This document shows, in pieces, positions 46,134 to 55,455 of a stretch of 64,000 bases of DNA. A program made the translations under genes and the position numbers. Origin of the DNA: Persephonella sp. (GTDB lineage Bacteria > Aquificota > Aquificia > Aquificales > Hydrogenothermaceae); assembly GCF_027023985.1 (NCBI RefSeq), contig NZ_JALVTW010000033.1:124001-188000 (forward strand), read 5' to 3'. Position 1 is the stretch's first letter; every line of letters starts with the position of its first letter. The notes beneath the pieces are model-generated. The model saw only the letters and a program-made list of their open reading frames with translations. It searched no databases and was not told where the DNA came from.

Positions 46134-48872
46134 ATGGGAGAATTTGCAAAAAATATCACTGTAAACGGAAATAGCTACAAAATCTACAGCCTTGAAAAGC
46201 TTAATCAATTACATCCTGGGGTGGAGACACTTCCATTTTCAATCAGAGTTCTTGCAGAAAACCTTATCAGAAAATTTGATGGAAGGGTTGTTACTGAGAA
46301 GCATATAGAAGAAATAGCAACATGGAAGAAACGTTATGAAACTCCAGTAGAAATTCCTTTCCATCCTGCAAGGGTTATAATGCAGGACTTTACAGGAGTT
46401 CCGGGGGTTGTTGACCTTGCAGCTATGAGAGATGCAGCAAAAGAACTGGGAATTGACCCGAAAAAAGTTAATCCCCTCGTTCCTGTTGACCTTGTTATAG
46501 ACCACTCTATCCAGATTGATTTCTTCGGAACAGAAGAGGCTTTAAAGAAAAATCTTGAGATGGAATACAAAAGAAATAAAGAAAGATACCAGCTTCTTAA
46601 ATGGGCTCAGAATGCATTTGATAACCTGAGAATATTCCCTCCAGGAAGCGGTATTATTCATCAGGTAAACCTTGAGTATATAGCACAGGTTGTTATGAAA
46701 GGACAGGAAAATGGGGAAACTGTAGCATATCCGGACACCCTTGTAGGAACAGATTCACACACAACAATGATAAACGGTCTTGGGGTTCTCGGATGGGGTG
46801 TTGGTGGAATTGAAGCTGAAGCAGTTATGCTTGGACAACCTTACTATATGAAAATTCCTGAGGTTATCGGAGTTAAACTTACAGGAGAACTTCCTGAAGG
46901 GGCAACGACAACAGACCTTGTCCTGACAATAACTCAAAAACTCAGGGAGTATGGCGTTGTTGAAAAATTTGTTGAGTTCTTCGGTGAAGGTGTTAAGAAA
47001 CTCTCCCTTCCAGACAGAGCAACTATAGCAAATATGGCTCCGGAATACGGTGCAACAATGGGATTCTTCCCTGTAGATGAAGAAACAGTAAACTTCCTCA
47101 GGCTAACAAATAGAAAAGAAGCAGCTGAGCTTGTTGAGGCTTATACAAAAGAAAATATGCTGTTCTACGATGGCAAAAATGACCCTGATTATACTGATGT
47201 CATAGAAATAGACATGTCTCAGGTTGAACCTTCTCTGGCAGGTCCTTCAAGACCTCAAGATAGGGTAAATCTTAGAGATATGAAAAAAACATTTATAGAC
47301 CTTCTGAACTGTAATTACAACAGAGAGATTGATATAAAAGAGATAACAGCATTTGAGGATGAAGCCGGTAAAGATATGGAAATCGGCGAATGTAGAATAC
47401 ACAAAGGTAAGAAAATAGCTAAAATCAATCTTGATGGTGAAGAAGTTGTTATCGGAGATGGTTCCGTTGTAATTGCATCAATAACTTCCTGCACAAACAC
47501 TTCTAACCCATCTGTGTTAATAGGAGCAGGTTTACTTGCCAAAAAAGCTGTTGAAAAAGGCTTATCTGTTAAACCTTATGTAAAAACATCTCTTGCTCCC
47601 GGTTCCCGTGTTGTTGAAGGATACTTGAAAAAAGCCGGATTACTTCCTTATCTGGAAGCTTTAAGATTTCATATTGTTGGATTTGGTTGCACAACTTGTA
47701 TTGGAAACAGTGGTCCTCTCCATCCTGAAATAGAAAAGGCGATTAAAGAAAATGACCTTATTGTATCTGCAGTTCTATCAGGAAACAGGAACTTTGAGGC
47801 AAGGATACATCCTGATGTAAAGGCTAACTGGCTTGCTTCTCCATTACTTGTTGTAGCTTATGCAATCGCAGGTAGAACTGATATAGACCTGACAACAGAG
47901 CCTATAGGAAAAGACCCTAATGGAAATCCTATATACCTGAAGGATATCTGGCCTTCCCAGGAAGAAATTAAACAGATTATGAATCAGGTCCTTGATGAAA
48001 AAGTATTTGAAGAGAAGTATAAAGATATCCTCCTTGGAGATGAATACTGGCAGGCCCTTGAAGCCCCTACAGGAGAAACATTTGAATGGGATCCTGCATC
48101 AACATATATTAGAAAACCTCCTTACTTTGATAACTTTACAGTTGAGGTTGATCCTCCAACAGATATTAAAGGTGCAAGGGTTCTTGAACTACTTGGAGAT
48201 TCGGTAACAACAGACCATATCTCACCTGCAGGTAAAATTCCTCCAGAATATCCGGCAGGTAAATATCTCCTTGAACATGGTGTTCCTGTTGAGGAGTTTA
48301 ACTCTTATGGTGCAAGAAGAGGAAATCATGAAGTTATGGTAAGGGGAACATTTGCCAATGTTCGTATCAAAAACAAACTGGTTGCACCTAAAGAAGGTGG
48401 ATATACTCTGAAATTCCCAGAGAAAAAAGAGATGTTTGTTTATTACGCAGCAGTTGAATATGCAAGAGAAGGAACTCCCCTTATTGTTTTAGGCGGAAAA
48501 GAATACGGAACAGGTTCATCAAGGGACTGGGCAGCAAAGGGAACACAGCTTTTAGGAGTTAAAGCGGTAATTGTAAAATCCTTTGAAAGAATACACAGGT
48601 CTAACCTTGTCGGAATGGGAGTCCTGCCTCTCGTGTTCAAAGAAGGAGAGGGTTGGGAAGAACTGGGACTTGATGGTTCAGAAACTTATGAGATAATCGG
48701 TATAGAAGATATGAAACCAGGGAAAGAGTTAACTGTAAAGGCGACAAAGGAAAACGGTGAAGTTGTAGAGTTCAATGTAATCTCCAGACTTGATACGGTG
48801 GTCGACGTTGAGTATTTCCAAAATGGTGGAATACTACCAATGGTTCTGAGAAAAATAATCAGGGAAAGTTAA
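46134..48872 (+). CDS. acnA: Aconitate hydratase A
   Basis: 912 residues, AcnA/IRP type. SIRVLAENLIRKFDG, GTDSHTTMINGLGVLGWGVG, SCTNTSNPSVLIGAG, GCTTCIGNSGPL (cluster cysteines) and the C-terminal swivel GSSRDWAAKGTQLLGVKAV are present in AcnA order. AAGGAGATGAGCC precedes the ATG. Having AcnA and AcnB so close is unusual; one may serve the oxidative or reductive TCA direction, and the other stress or a homologous (methyl)citrate role. Confidence 0.96.
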   Translation: MGEFAKNITVNGNSYKIYSLEKLNQLHPGVETLPFSIRVLAENLIRKFDGRVVTEKHIEEIATWKKRYETPVEIPFHPARVIMQDFTGVPGVVDLAAMRDAAKELGIDPKKVNPLVPVDLVIDHSIQIDFFGTEEALKKNLEMEYKRNKERYQLLKWAQNAFDNLRIFPPGSGIIHQVNLEYIAQVVMKGQENGETVAYPDTLVGTDSHTTMINGLGVLGWGVGGIEAEAVMLGQPYYMKIPEVIGVKLTGELPEGATTTDLVLTITQKLREYGVVEKFVEFFGEGVKKLSLPDRATIANMAPEYGATMGFFPVDEETVNFLRLTNRKEAAELVEAYTKENMLFYDGKNDPDYTDVIEIDMSQVEPSLAGPSRPQDRVNLRDMKKTFIDLLNCNYNREIDIKEITAFEDEAGKDMEIGECRIHKGKKIAKINLDGEEVVIGDGSVVIASITSCTNTSNPSVLIGAGLLAKKAVEKGLSVKPYVKTSLAPGSRVVEGYLKKAGLLPYLEALRFHIVGFGCTTCIGNSGPLHPEIEKAIKENDLIVSAVLSGNRNFEARIHPDVKANWLASPLLVVAYAIAGRTDIDLTTEPIGKDPNGNPIYLKDIWPSQEEIKQIMNQVLDEKVFEEKYKDILLGDEYWQALEAPTGETFEWDPASTYIRKPPYFDNFTVEVDPPTDIKGARVLELLGDSVTTDHISPAGKIPPEYPAGKYLLEHGVPVEEFNSYGARRGNHEVMVRGTFANVRIKNKLVAPKEGGYTLKFPEKKEMFVYYAAVEYAREGTPLIVLGGKEYGTGSSRDWAAKGTQLLGVKAVIVKSFERIHRSNLVGMGVLPLVFKEGEGWEELGLDGSETYEIIGIEDMKPGKELTVKATKENGEVVEFNVISRLDTVVDVEYFQNGGILPMVLRKIIRES

Positions 48873-49960
48873 TCTTCAGGGTGGCTCTGTCCACCCTTTT
48901 TAAAATAAAGTCTAACAATAAAACTGTTATCTGTTGTTTTAATCATTATTCTGTATCCAAGTTCATCAACAAGCTTTTTAACTATTGTAAGTCCAAGTCC
49001 TAAACCCCTTGGAGATTCCCTGTAATATCTTTCAAATAATCTATCAGGATTTTTAATGGGTCTACTACTGTTTTCTATTTCAAGATAATCATCAGTAAGG
49101 GTGATATAAATATGCCCATTTTTTACGTTGTGTTTAAAAGCATTCATAAGAAGGTTTGATATTATTCTTTTTAATGCAGATTCGTCAGCTTTTATTTTTT
49201 TATCTTCAAGATAAAGGGCTATTTTGATATCAGGATAATTGCTTTTGAAAACTTCTACCTCTTCCGTAATAAGTTTTTTTAAATCAACCTCTTTTTGTAT
49301 TTTTTCCCTTTCTTTAGAAAGAATAAGCATATTCTCATATAAAGAACCTATTTGCTTTGCAGCGGTTTCAATTCTTGATATTTCTTCATCATCATATTTT
49401 TTCTTCAGAATTTTCAGATTAATTAGAATTGAAGATAAAGGAGTGTTTATATCATGGATAAGCTCTGTAACAAAATTGTCTATGATTTGAATAGATTTTC
49501 TTATAGGATTTAACGAATAAGATGCAAAGACTATAGAAACAAATGCAATAATAAGAGTAGACATCACATAAATGATTAATACCTGCTTTTTAATCTTAGA
49601 AATTTCTTTATCAACTTTTTCTGCAGGATAAATTATTTTCAGTGCCTCATCCTTTATAGAAGGTATCGGGACATATATATAGAACTCTTTATCTGAGTTG
49701 TATAGCTGATAAAACTTTATATCAGGTGAGTTTGAAACAATATCAACTTTGAAATCCTTACCTTTTAATGTATAGCTGTAATTTTTCAGCTCTAAAAATA
49801 TCTCATTTTTTAGCCTTATCACTTGATTTTGATAATAAAGATATAAAATAATAATCAACAGAACTTCTAAAGAGATAAAAAGGAGAAGGAAAGCCTTAAG
49901 CAAGGCCTCCTTCTCATAGCGTGTTGCGGGGGAGAGTAGGGGGGACTTAATCCACGACAT
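48869..49960 (-). CDS. Two-component sensor histidine kinase
   Basis: A membrane kinase of 363 residues from ATG 49960. Two helices (about 23-45 and 126-149) enclose a periplasmic sensor of about 80 residues. FVTELIHDINTPLSSILINL carries the phospho-accepting His169. A HATPase domain follows, with N-box LLMNAFKHN and G-box RGLGLGLTIVKKL. The start is uncertain: TTG 49966 and GTG/TTG codons downstream are alternatives, and there is no strong ribosome-binding site, but the gene overlaps the response regulator, so translation is coupled. Its last codons overlap the acnA stop and contain the acnA terminator. Confidence 0.9.
   Translation of the reverse strand: MSWIKSPLLSPATRYEKEALLKAFLLLFISLEVLLIIILYLYYQNQVIRLKNEIFLELKNYSYTLKGKDFKVDIVSNSPDIKFYQLYNSDKEFYIYVPIPSIKDEALKIIYPAEKVDKEISKIKKQVLIIYVMSTLIIAFVSIVFASYSLNPIRKSIQIIDNFVTELIHDINTPLSSILINLKILKKKYDDEEISRIETAAKQIGSLYENMLILSKEREKIQKEVDLKKLITEEVEVFKSNYPDIKIALYLEDKKIKADESALKRIISNLLMNAFKHNVKNGHIYITLTDDYLEIENSSRPIKNPDRLFERYYRESPRGLGLGLTIVKKLVDELGYRIMIKTTDNSFIVRLYFKKGGQSHPED
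48879..48896 (+). terminator. Terminator of acnA, inside the 3' end of the kinase gene
   Basis: GGGTGG, 6 bases, CCACCC, followed by TTTTT. It starts 7 bases after the acnA stop and lies within the last codons of the convergent histidine kinase gene. Confidence 0.8.
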
Positions 49961-50576
49961 AACCAAGTCCCCGAACTGACTTTATTTCAATGTCTGTTTT
50001 CTTTTTCAGCCTGTTGATTAACACCCTTAAAGCCGTCGGAGAAGGATTTATCATAAGATCGTAAAGGGTTTCCTTTGGAACCACTTTTCCCTTATTCTCA
50101 AGAAGTATTAATAATATATTCCTCATAACCTCCCCAAGTTCTATCTCTTTTCCATTTTTAAAAAATCTTCCATCTTTATAAATCAAATCTTTGTATCTTA
50201 ATTCCTTAGGAGAGTTTTTCTTTACTCTGCTTTTTATTCTTATAACAAGTTCATCAGGGTCAAATGGCTTTTTAATATAATCTTCCGCTCCAACTTCAAA
50301 CCCTTTTGCGATTGTTCCTAAATCAGTTAAAGCACTTATAAAAATAACGGGAGTGTGGTCTTCTGAAAGCTTTAGTGCTTCCACAAGTTCTATCCCATTT
50401 CCATCCTGAAGGTTAATATCCACCAGATAGACATCATATCTGGTATCAAGCGTTTTCTGTGAAGCATCCTCATAAGTATATGCAGTATCCACCTCAATCC
50501 CGCTTAATTTTAAATATTTTTTTAAACTATCTGCCAAAGTTCTATCATCCTCAACAAGCAGCACTTTAATACTCAA
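49947..50576 (-). CDS. OmpR/PhoB-type response regulator
   Basis: 209 residues. The receiver domain has Asp10/Asp11, phospho-acceptor Asp53 (YLVDINLQDG) and Lys103 in YIKKPF. The short C-terminal winged helix (ELGEVMRNILLILLENKGKV to VRGLGYVVD) is the OmpR type. It overlaps the barrel gene upstream by 4 bases (ATGA) and the kinase downstream. A likely target is its own operon, which begins with the His-rich secreted protein. Confidence 0.93.
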   Translation of the reverse strand: MSIKVLLVEDDRTLADSLKKYLKLSGIEVDTAYTYEDASQKTLDTRYDVYLVDINLQDGNGIELVEALKLSEDHTPVIFISALTDLGTIAKGFEVGAEDYIKKPFDPDELVIRIKSRVKKNSPKELRYKDLIYKDGRFFKNGKEIELGEVMRNILLILLENKGKVVPKETLYDLMINPSPTALRVLINRLKKKTDIEIKSVRGLGYVVD

Positions 50577-51334
50577 AATCTAACCCCAATCTGTGAGGAA
50601 AAATAATTATCAATTGCTTTTTTATTAAGTCCGTAGCTATAACTAACAGTTAAGAAATATTTATTTGTTATATCAAAAACTCCAAAGGTAGAAAGATATT
50701 TGCTATTATCTTCTTCAAAATCATAGGAACCGCTTAAATATAATCTGTCATTTAATTGGTAACCGGCACCTATAGATGCGGAATACTGATTATCGCTGGA
50801 TTTTCCCCTAAAGATCAAACCGTAATATGCAAAAATATCAAAATCTCCTATATAAAAATCAGCATCTATCGAAGGTAAAACATCAATATTTTTGCTTCCA
50901 AACTCTTTCTTGGCAGTAGGAACTTTAATAGTTAATCCCGGCGTAATATCAAGATTTTTAGTGGAGAATGTATAACTACCGGAAATATAAGAACTTCCCA
51001 TACCTCCTTTTTTATAAAAAGAATCATATATGTAATAATTTGAACTTAATGAGAAATACCAGGCTTTATATCCATAAGATATAGATGCTGAAACATAGGA
51101 AGTCTCATATCCTTCATTTGTGTAGTAGCTTCCGCCTATTTTTGCAGAAAACCAGCCGGCTTCCTCTTTTACCTGCTCAACAGGACAGCCATACTGGTTT
51201 ACCAGCACATCAAAAGGGGTATTAGGACATTTATCTATGCTATCCTCCACCCCGTCAAAATCAGTATCTGTAAAAGCAATTGCAGATTTTAATAACATCC
51301 CCAGCAACACCAAAAATATTATTCTGTGTAACAA
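50573..51334 (-). CDS. Outer-membrane beta-barrel protein with calcium-binding repeat
   Basis: 253 residues, TTG start. Signal peptide (1-20). DTDFDGVEDSIDKCPNTPFD is a thrombospondin type 3-type calcium-binding repeat, followed by a Cys pair. The remainder is a series of amphipathic strands rich in Tyr and Ser ending in Phe (SSQIGVRF), typical of an outer-membrane barrel. The family is not recognised. Its place between a His-rich secreted protein and a two-component system suggests it takes part in sensing or transport of a ligand seen by the kinase. Confidence 0.75.
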   Translation of the reverse strand: MLHRIIFLVLLGMLLKSAIAFTDTDFDGVEDSIDKCPNTPFDVLVNQYGCPVEQVKEEAGWFSAKIGGSYYTNEGYETSYVSASISYGYKAWYFSLSSNYYIYDSFYKKGGMGSSYISGSYTFSTKNLDITPGLTIKVPTAKKEFGSKNIDVLPSIDADFYIGDFDIFAYYGLIFRGKSSDNQYSASIGAGYQLNDRLYLSGSYDFEEDNSKYLSTFGVFDITNKYFLTVSYSYGLNKKAIDNYFSSQIGVRF

Positions 51335-51358
51335 GAAAAACTACCCCTTTCATATAAA

Positions 51359-52099
51359 CTACCATCTCATAACATTATCTATTTTTTTATAATTTCTGTA
51401 TTTTTTCAATAACTTATCTTTATATTTTTTAATATCCCTATTGAAGTCTCTGAAGTCTTTATTTTTTCTTTCTTTTTCCCTATGAAAATTTTTATGTTTA
51501 TATTCATGCTTTCTTTCTTTTTTATTTATATGCCCTTTAAACTTTCTATTTTCCCTGTTTTTTTCTTTATTAAAATTCTTATGCCCTATATTTCTACACT
51601 GATAACTATGATTATCAAAATTCTTCATAAAACCCTTAAAGTTTATATTTCTTAACACAGGTTTTGTAAAGTCTTTATCAAAATTTTTAAATCTGTTTAT
51701 ATTTTCATGGTGATTTTCAACTGATTTATGATTTTGATGCTCTCTATTTTTGTTTGGTTTATTTTCGTTAGAATGCTTTGTCCTATTATTATGTTCCCTG
51801 TTTGTATTGTTGTTATCTCTGTAATTTTCGTGTCTCTCAGGTATTTCTCTGTTTTGATTCCTCTGATTTTCTTTTATTTGATGTATTACCTGTTGCAAAA
51901 TTTTTTGTCTCTTTTCTGCTTCCAGTTGGCGAATAAGAAGTTTAATTTTGTTCATGTATATATATTTCTTGTCTGCAGGGGCATTTTTGAACTGGTATAT
52001 CAGTTCCCGGAGTTTAAGGGTATAATCTCCGGTTCCGTTATCCTGTGCTATGGCTAAAGACACAAAAAAACCCATCAAAAGAATCAGGAGTTTTTTCAA
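51359..52099 (-). CDS. Secreted His/Asn/Lys-rich low-complexity protein
   Basis: A 246-residue protein unlike any family I recognise. The frame extends to TTG 52120, but the ribosome-binding site (GAGGAGGG) lies inside that extension; TTG 52099 gives a clean signal peptide (MKKLLILLMGFFVSLAIA). Residues about 20-80 are helical (LRELIYQFKNAPADKKYIY). From 80 the protein is highly charged and disordered-looking, with 14 His in total, many Asn, Lys, Arg and one Cys, in patterns such as HENYRDNNNTNREHNN. This composition fits metal or polyanion binding. First gene of the operon with the barrel and the two-component pair. Confidence 0.65.
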   Translation of the reverse strand: MKKLLILLMGFFVSLAIAQDNGTGDYTLKLRELIYQFKNAPADKKYIYMNKIKLLIRQLEAEKRQKILQQVIHQIKENQRNQNREIPERHENYRDNNNTNREHNNRTKHSNENKPNKNREHQNHKSVENHHENINRFKNFDKDFTKPVLRNINFKGFMKNFDNHSYQCRNIGHKNFNKEKNRENRKFKGHINKKERKHEYKHKNFHREKERKNKDFRDFNRDIKKYKDKLLKKYRNYKKIDNVMRW

Positions 52100-52171
52100 C
52101 TTTATATTAACCCTCCTCAACCTCTGTTAATAATTAATAATAAGATAAAAATGTTACATTTTCATTACATC

Positions 52172-54244
52172 TTAATGGACAGGGATGATTTTAACCTTGA
52201 TAGCTTTAAATCTTGCCGTTTTTACAAAGGAATCTGATTCATCTCCAAACAGAAAATTAATCTTACTCTTTGCGAAGTGAAATGTGGTATATAGGGTTCC
52301 TTTTTTTAACCAGGGAACATACTCAATACTTAAAACTTCCGATTCTCCGTATTTGGATTTAAGTATTGCTTTTTGAGTATTATTAAGTCTTTCCCTATCT
52401 TCTTCACTTACAAATAACTTATCCTCATTCATTTTTGATATTAAAGATATACACTCTTTTGTTTGGACAGCATTGTTGTAGTGAATTAATGCTCTTCCGG
52501 TGGTCAGATAAAAGTCAGAAAATTCATTTTCCTCCAGCAATTCAGCAACCATTCCCCGTTTTTCCCATTGCTTATAATGAAACTTCCCATATCCATCTGG
52601 AGTCCTGAATTTGTCTATATGCAGGATAGGAGTATCTTCTTCTTTAACTGGCCATTGTAAGCCCCTTAGTCTATTTTGTTTGAGTTTTTCATAAGAAGCT
52701 CCTGAAAACCTTTCCGGTGCTTCTTTCCTAACTTCATTCCATACATCCTCAGAGTTTTTATAAGATGTATTTATTCCCATTCTTTTGGCTATCTCATCTA
52801 AAACCTGCCAATCATCTGGCAGGTCTGAATATACAACAGGCTGGGATAGATGAAGTCTCCTTTCTGCATTCACATAAACACCTTCTTTTTCATAGGCACT
52901 TTTTACACCAAAAATGATATCTGCATATTCTGTAATCTCATTTGGAAATAACTCATTAACAACAAGGAGTTCAAGCTGTTTTAAAGCTTTATGAATTTTA
53001 TTCTGGTTAGGATGTATATGAGCAATATCCTCACCTATGTTATAAATGGCTTTTATTTTCCCTTCTAAAATTGCATCTATAATATCAGGGGTCATCAAGC
53101 CTATTTCTTGTGGTGTTTTGTAATCCGGGTCGTAGTATGGCAAACATCCCATATCACAGGCACCCTGAACATTATTCTGTCCCCTGAGTGGCATCAGTCC
53201 TGCACCTTTTTTCCCTATATTGCCTGTTAAAAGGGCAAGATGTGTAATCGCCATTACAGTATAACTACCGTCTATATGTTCGGTAACTCCGAGCCCCCAG
53301 AGTATCATGGATTTCCTTGTGGCATACAGCCTTGCAACCTGCCGTATTTTTTCCGGTAGATCTTCATATCCTTTTATTTTTAGGAACAAATCAGGGTCTG
53401 TATAAGGGTCATTAAGTATTTTTTCTTTGTATTCTTCAAATCCTTTGACCCTCTCATTTAAAAACCGTTCATTATAAAGATTTTCTTCTATAATAACCCT
53501 TGCCATCATATTCAGGACAAGGAGATTGGTCTCAAAAGGAATGGTAAGCTGATAGGTGGCAAATTTTGATAGGGGAATTTCCCTGACATCTATTACTGCA
53601 AGGGGAATTCCTTCCCTGACAACATCTAAAATTCTATTAGCCACAATTGGATGTGCCTCTGTTGTGTTTGAACCAATCACAATTAAAAATTCTGTGTTGT
53701 AAATATCATTAAAAGGATTTGTTGCAGCACCTTCCCCGATGGTTGTTCTCATTCCTTTCAGGGATGGAGAATGGCATACACGGGCACAGTTGTCAATATG
53801 TGGAGAACCTATATACTTTCTAATAAATTTCTGGAAGTAATAGGCACTTTCACAGTTTGTTCTTGCTCCACCTATACCTGCTATTGCATAGGGGGAATAT
53901 TTTTCTTTTATCTGATTTAATTTCCATGCGGCTATATCACAGGCAAGGTCAAAATCTGCTTCATAAAATTTTTCATCAAAATCAATTAGTGTGTTTAATC
54001 TGTCTTTTATATAAGATGGGAAAAGTTCTTTATTTTTTTGTATAAACTCTTTTTTTATTCTAGGTTTTTTTATTCGATAAGGAGAATATAGATATTCCCA
54101 GCCTTTACGGCCTTTGATACATAGTTTTCCGAGGGATACTTCCCCTTCCTTTTTAGCAAAGGCTTTTATAATCTGACCATCATCAAGGCTGAAGGATATA
54201 TCACAGCCTACACCGCAATAGGTGCATACTGTATCTATAATCAA
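52172..54244 (-). CDS. Formate dehydrogenase alpha subunit (molybdopterin, Cys type)
   Basis: A 690-residue molybdopterin oxidoreductase. An N-terminal 4Fe-4S site (Cys7, Cys10, Cys14, Cys42). CARVCHSPSLKG carries Cys157-His158, the metal ligand and proton acceptor of formate dehydrogenases, encoded by TGC and not TGA, so no selenocysteine. GNIGKKGAGLMPLRGQNNVQ and the C-terminal molybdopterin-binding domain follow. TTG start with GAGGAG upstream. No beta/gamma subunit, accessory protein or extra ferredoxin domain is nearby, so it resembles a stand-alone or FdhF-like enzyme; CO2 reduction or formate oxidation is possible. Confidence 0.85.
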   Translation of the reverse strand: MIIDTVCTYCGVGCDISFSLDDGQIIKAFAKKEGEVSLGKLCIKGRKGWEYLYSPYRIKKPRIKKEFIQKNKELFPSYIKDRLNTLIDFDEKFYEADFDLACDIAAWKLNQIKEKYSPYAIAGIGGARTNCESAYYFQKFIRKYIGSPHIDNCARVCHSPSLKGMRTTIGEGAATNPFNDIYNTEFLIVIGSNTTEAHPIVANRILDVVREGIPLAVIDVREIPLSKFATYQLTIPFETNLLVLNMMARVIIEENLYNERFLNERVKGFEEYKEKILNDPYTDPDLFLKIKGYEDLPEKIRQVARLYATRKSMILWGLGVTEHIDGSYTVMAITHLALLTGNIGKKGAGLMPLRGQNNVQGACDMGCLPYYDPDYKTPQEIGLMTPDIIDAILEGKIKAIYNIGEDIAHIHPNQNKIHKALKQLELLVVNELFPNEITEYADIIFGVKSAYEKEGVYVNAERRLHLSQPVVYSDLPDDWQVLDEIAKRMGINTSYKNSEDVWNEVRKEAPERFSGASYEKLKQNRLRGLQWPVKEEDTPILHIDKFRTPDGYGKFHYKQWEKRGMVAELLEENEFSDFYLTTGRALIHYNNAVQTKECISLISKMNEDKLFVSEEDRERLNNTQKAILKSKYGESEVLSIEYVPWLKKGTLYTTFHFAKSKINFLFGDESDSFVKTARFKAIKVKIIPVH

Positions 54245-54343
54245 GATTTTTTCTCCTCTGGGAAAGATGATTAGAAAATATTATATTGGAAGAATGGAGA
54301 TAAAATATGATTTTTCTGATTGAAATGAAAAGAAAATAAAAAA

Positions 54344-54359
54344 GGAGCTTTAAAGCCCC
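54344..54359 (-). terminator. Terminator after bpsA
   Basis: On the minus strand, GGGGCTTT/AAAGCTCC, an 8-bp stem with one G-T pair, followed by TTTTTT (54338-54343). It lies 7 bases after the bpsA stop. Confidence 0.88.
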
Positions 54360-54366
54360 TTATGAT

Positions 54367-55443
54367 TTATGTTGTTGAGCCTTCCTCGTCTAAGTAAAGC
54401 TCTCTGAATACTTCATCTTTGATTTGTTCGTTTTCGCCTTTGAATCCTGGCATAGCCTCAATTCTATACCATGCAGAACGATACCATATATCAGATGGTC
54501 CTTTGTTTACAGGTGCTACTTTTTGTGCTCTTGTTTCTTCGTGATATTCCCAATTCATATATGCGTTAAAGTCCTGAACAATGTCTGTGATAACCATTCC
54601 GTAATCATTTAATAAAGCCTTCTGGAACTGCTGCCATCTGTTTAAAGAAGAGTCTCTGAGTGTTAATCCAAAGTATCCAGCTGAACCCTCTCCCTTAAGT
54701 GCAGCAATTCCCCTTGCGATAAATGCTTTGAATGCTTTTACTGTTTCAGGAGGATCTGTTATAAATACATCAAAGGCACCAATCCATTCTTCTGGGAATG
54801 GATTTCTAAGGTCAAATCTGATTGCCTCAGCGTTGTCTATTCCAAGCTCTTTGAATATTCTGTTATCAAAATCAATTGACCTTTCATCAATATCAAGTAT
54901 AAGAACTCTTCTTGCAAGACCTGTTAAAGCAACTGCGAGACCTGTAAGGTCGTCCTCTGCTCCCATAACAAGGATATCTCTGTTTCTTAAATCCTCCCTT
55001 GAATCAAGGAAAAGGATTCTTGAGATTGTTGTTTCAGGGGTAACAGAACCCTGGTCATACTCTTGAATAGCTTTTGGTCTGTCTTTTGCCAGTTCAACAA
55101 ATGTTCTATACCATTCTTTGTTTGCATAGAAAGGAATTCCCCTTCCTTCACAAGCCTGACATGTGTAGTCCACATAAGGTGGAATGTTTAATTCCTTTAT
55201 AAGATTAAATCCTTTTTCTGTGATATAAAGCTCATCATTTTCGACTTTAACAAAACCTTCTTCAATAAGACCTTTTACTATTTCTGAAGCTGCTGGAACT
55301 GGAAGGTCTGAGTAATCAACAACTTTCCAGAAGTCTGATGTTACTTGCAGTGCAGCAAGAACCCTTTCAACATTTCTAAGAATAAGTTTGATATTTGTTT
55401 TTTCTGTTGCTCTGTCAGCAATCTTTTTCAAAATTTCTGCCAA
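54367..55443 (-). CDS. bpsA: N4-bis(aminopropyl)spermidine synthase (branched polyamine synthase)
   Basis: A 358-residue aminopropyltransferase (DUF43). It adds two aminopropyl groups from decarboxylated SAM to spermidine to give branched polyamines that protect nucleic acids at high temperature. The N-terminal winged-helix part (about 1-90) is followed by a zinc-like CQACEG pair and a Rossmann domain with VMGAEDDLTGLAVALTGLAR and FITDPPET, the active-site loop. TTG start with AAGGAGG upstream. speE is 12 bases upstream, which supplies its substrate spermidine. Confidence 0.9.
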   Translation of the reverse strand: MAEILKKIADRATEKTNIKLILRNVERVLAALQVTSDFWKVVDYSDLPVPAASEIVKGLIEEGFVKVENDELYITEKGFNLIKELNIPPYVDYTCQACEGRGIPFYANKEWYRTFVELAKDRPKAIQEYDQGSVTPETTISRILFLDSREDLRNRDILVMGAEDDLTGLAVALTGLARRVLILDIDERSIDFDNRIFKELGIDNAEAIRFDLRNPFPEEWIGAFDVFITDPPETVKAFKAFIARGIAALKGEGSAGYFGLTLRDSSLNRWQQFQKALLNDYGMVITDIVQDFNAYMNWEYHEETRAQKVAPVNKGPSDIWYRSAWYRIEAMPGFKGENEQIKDEVFRELYLDEEGSTT

Positions 55444-55455
55444 TTGTTTACCTCC

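Noticed and set aside
53774-53776. Possible selenocysteine in formate dehydrogenase
   Set aside because: The active-site codon is TGC (cysteine), not TGA.
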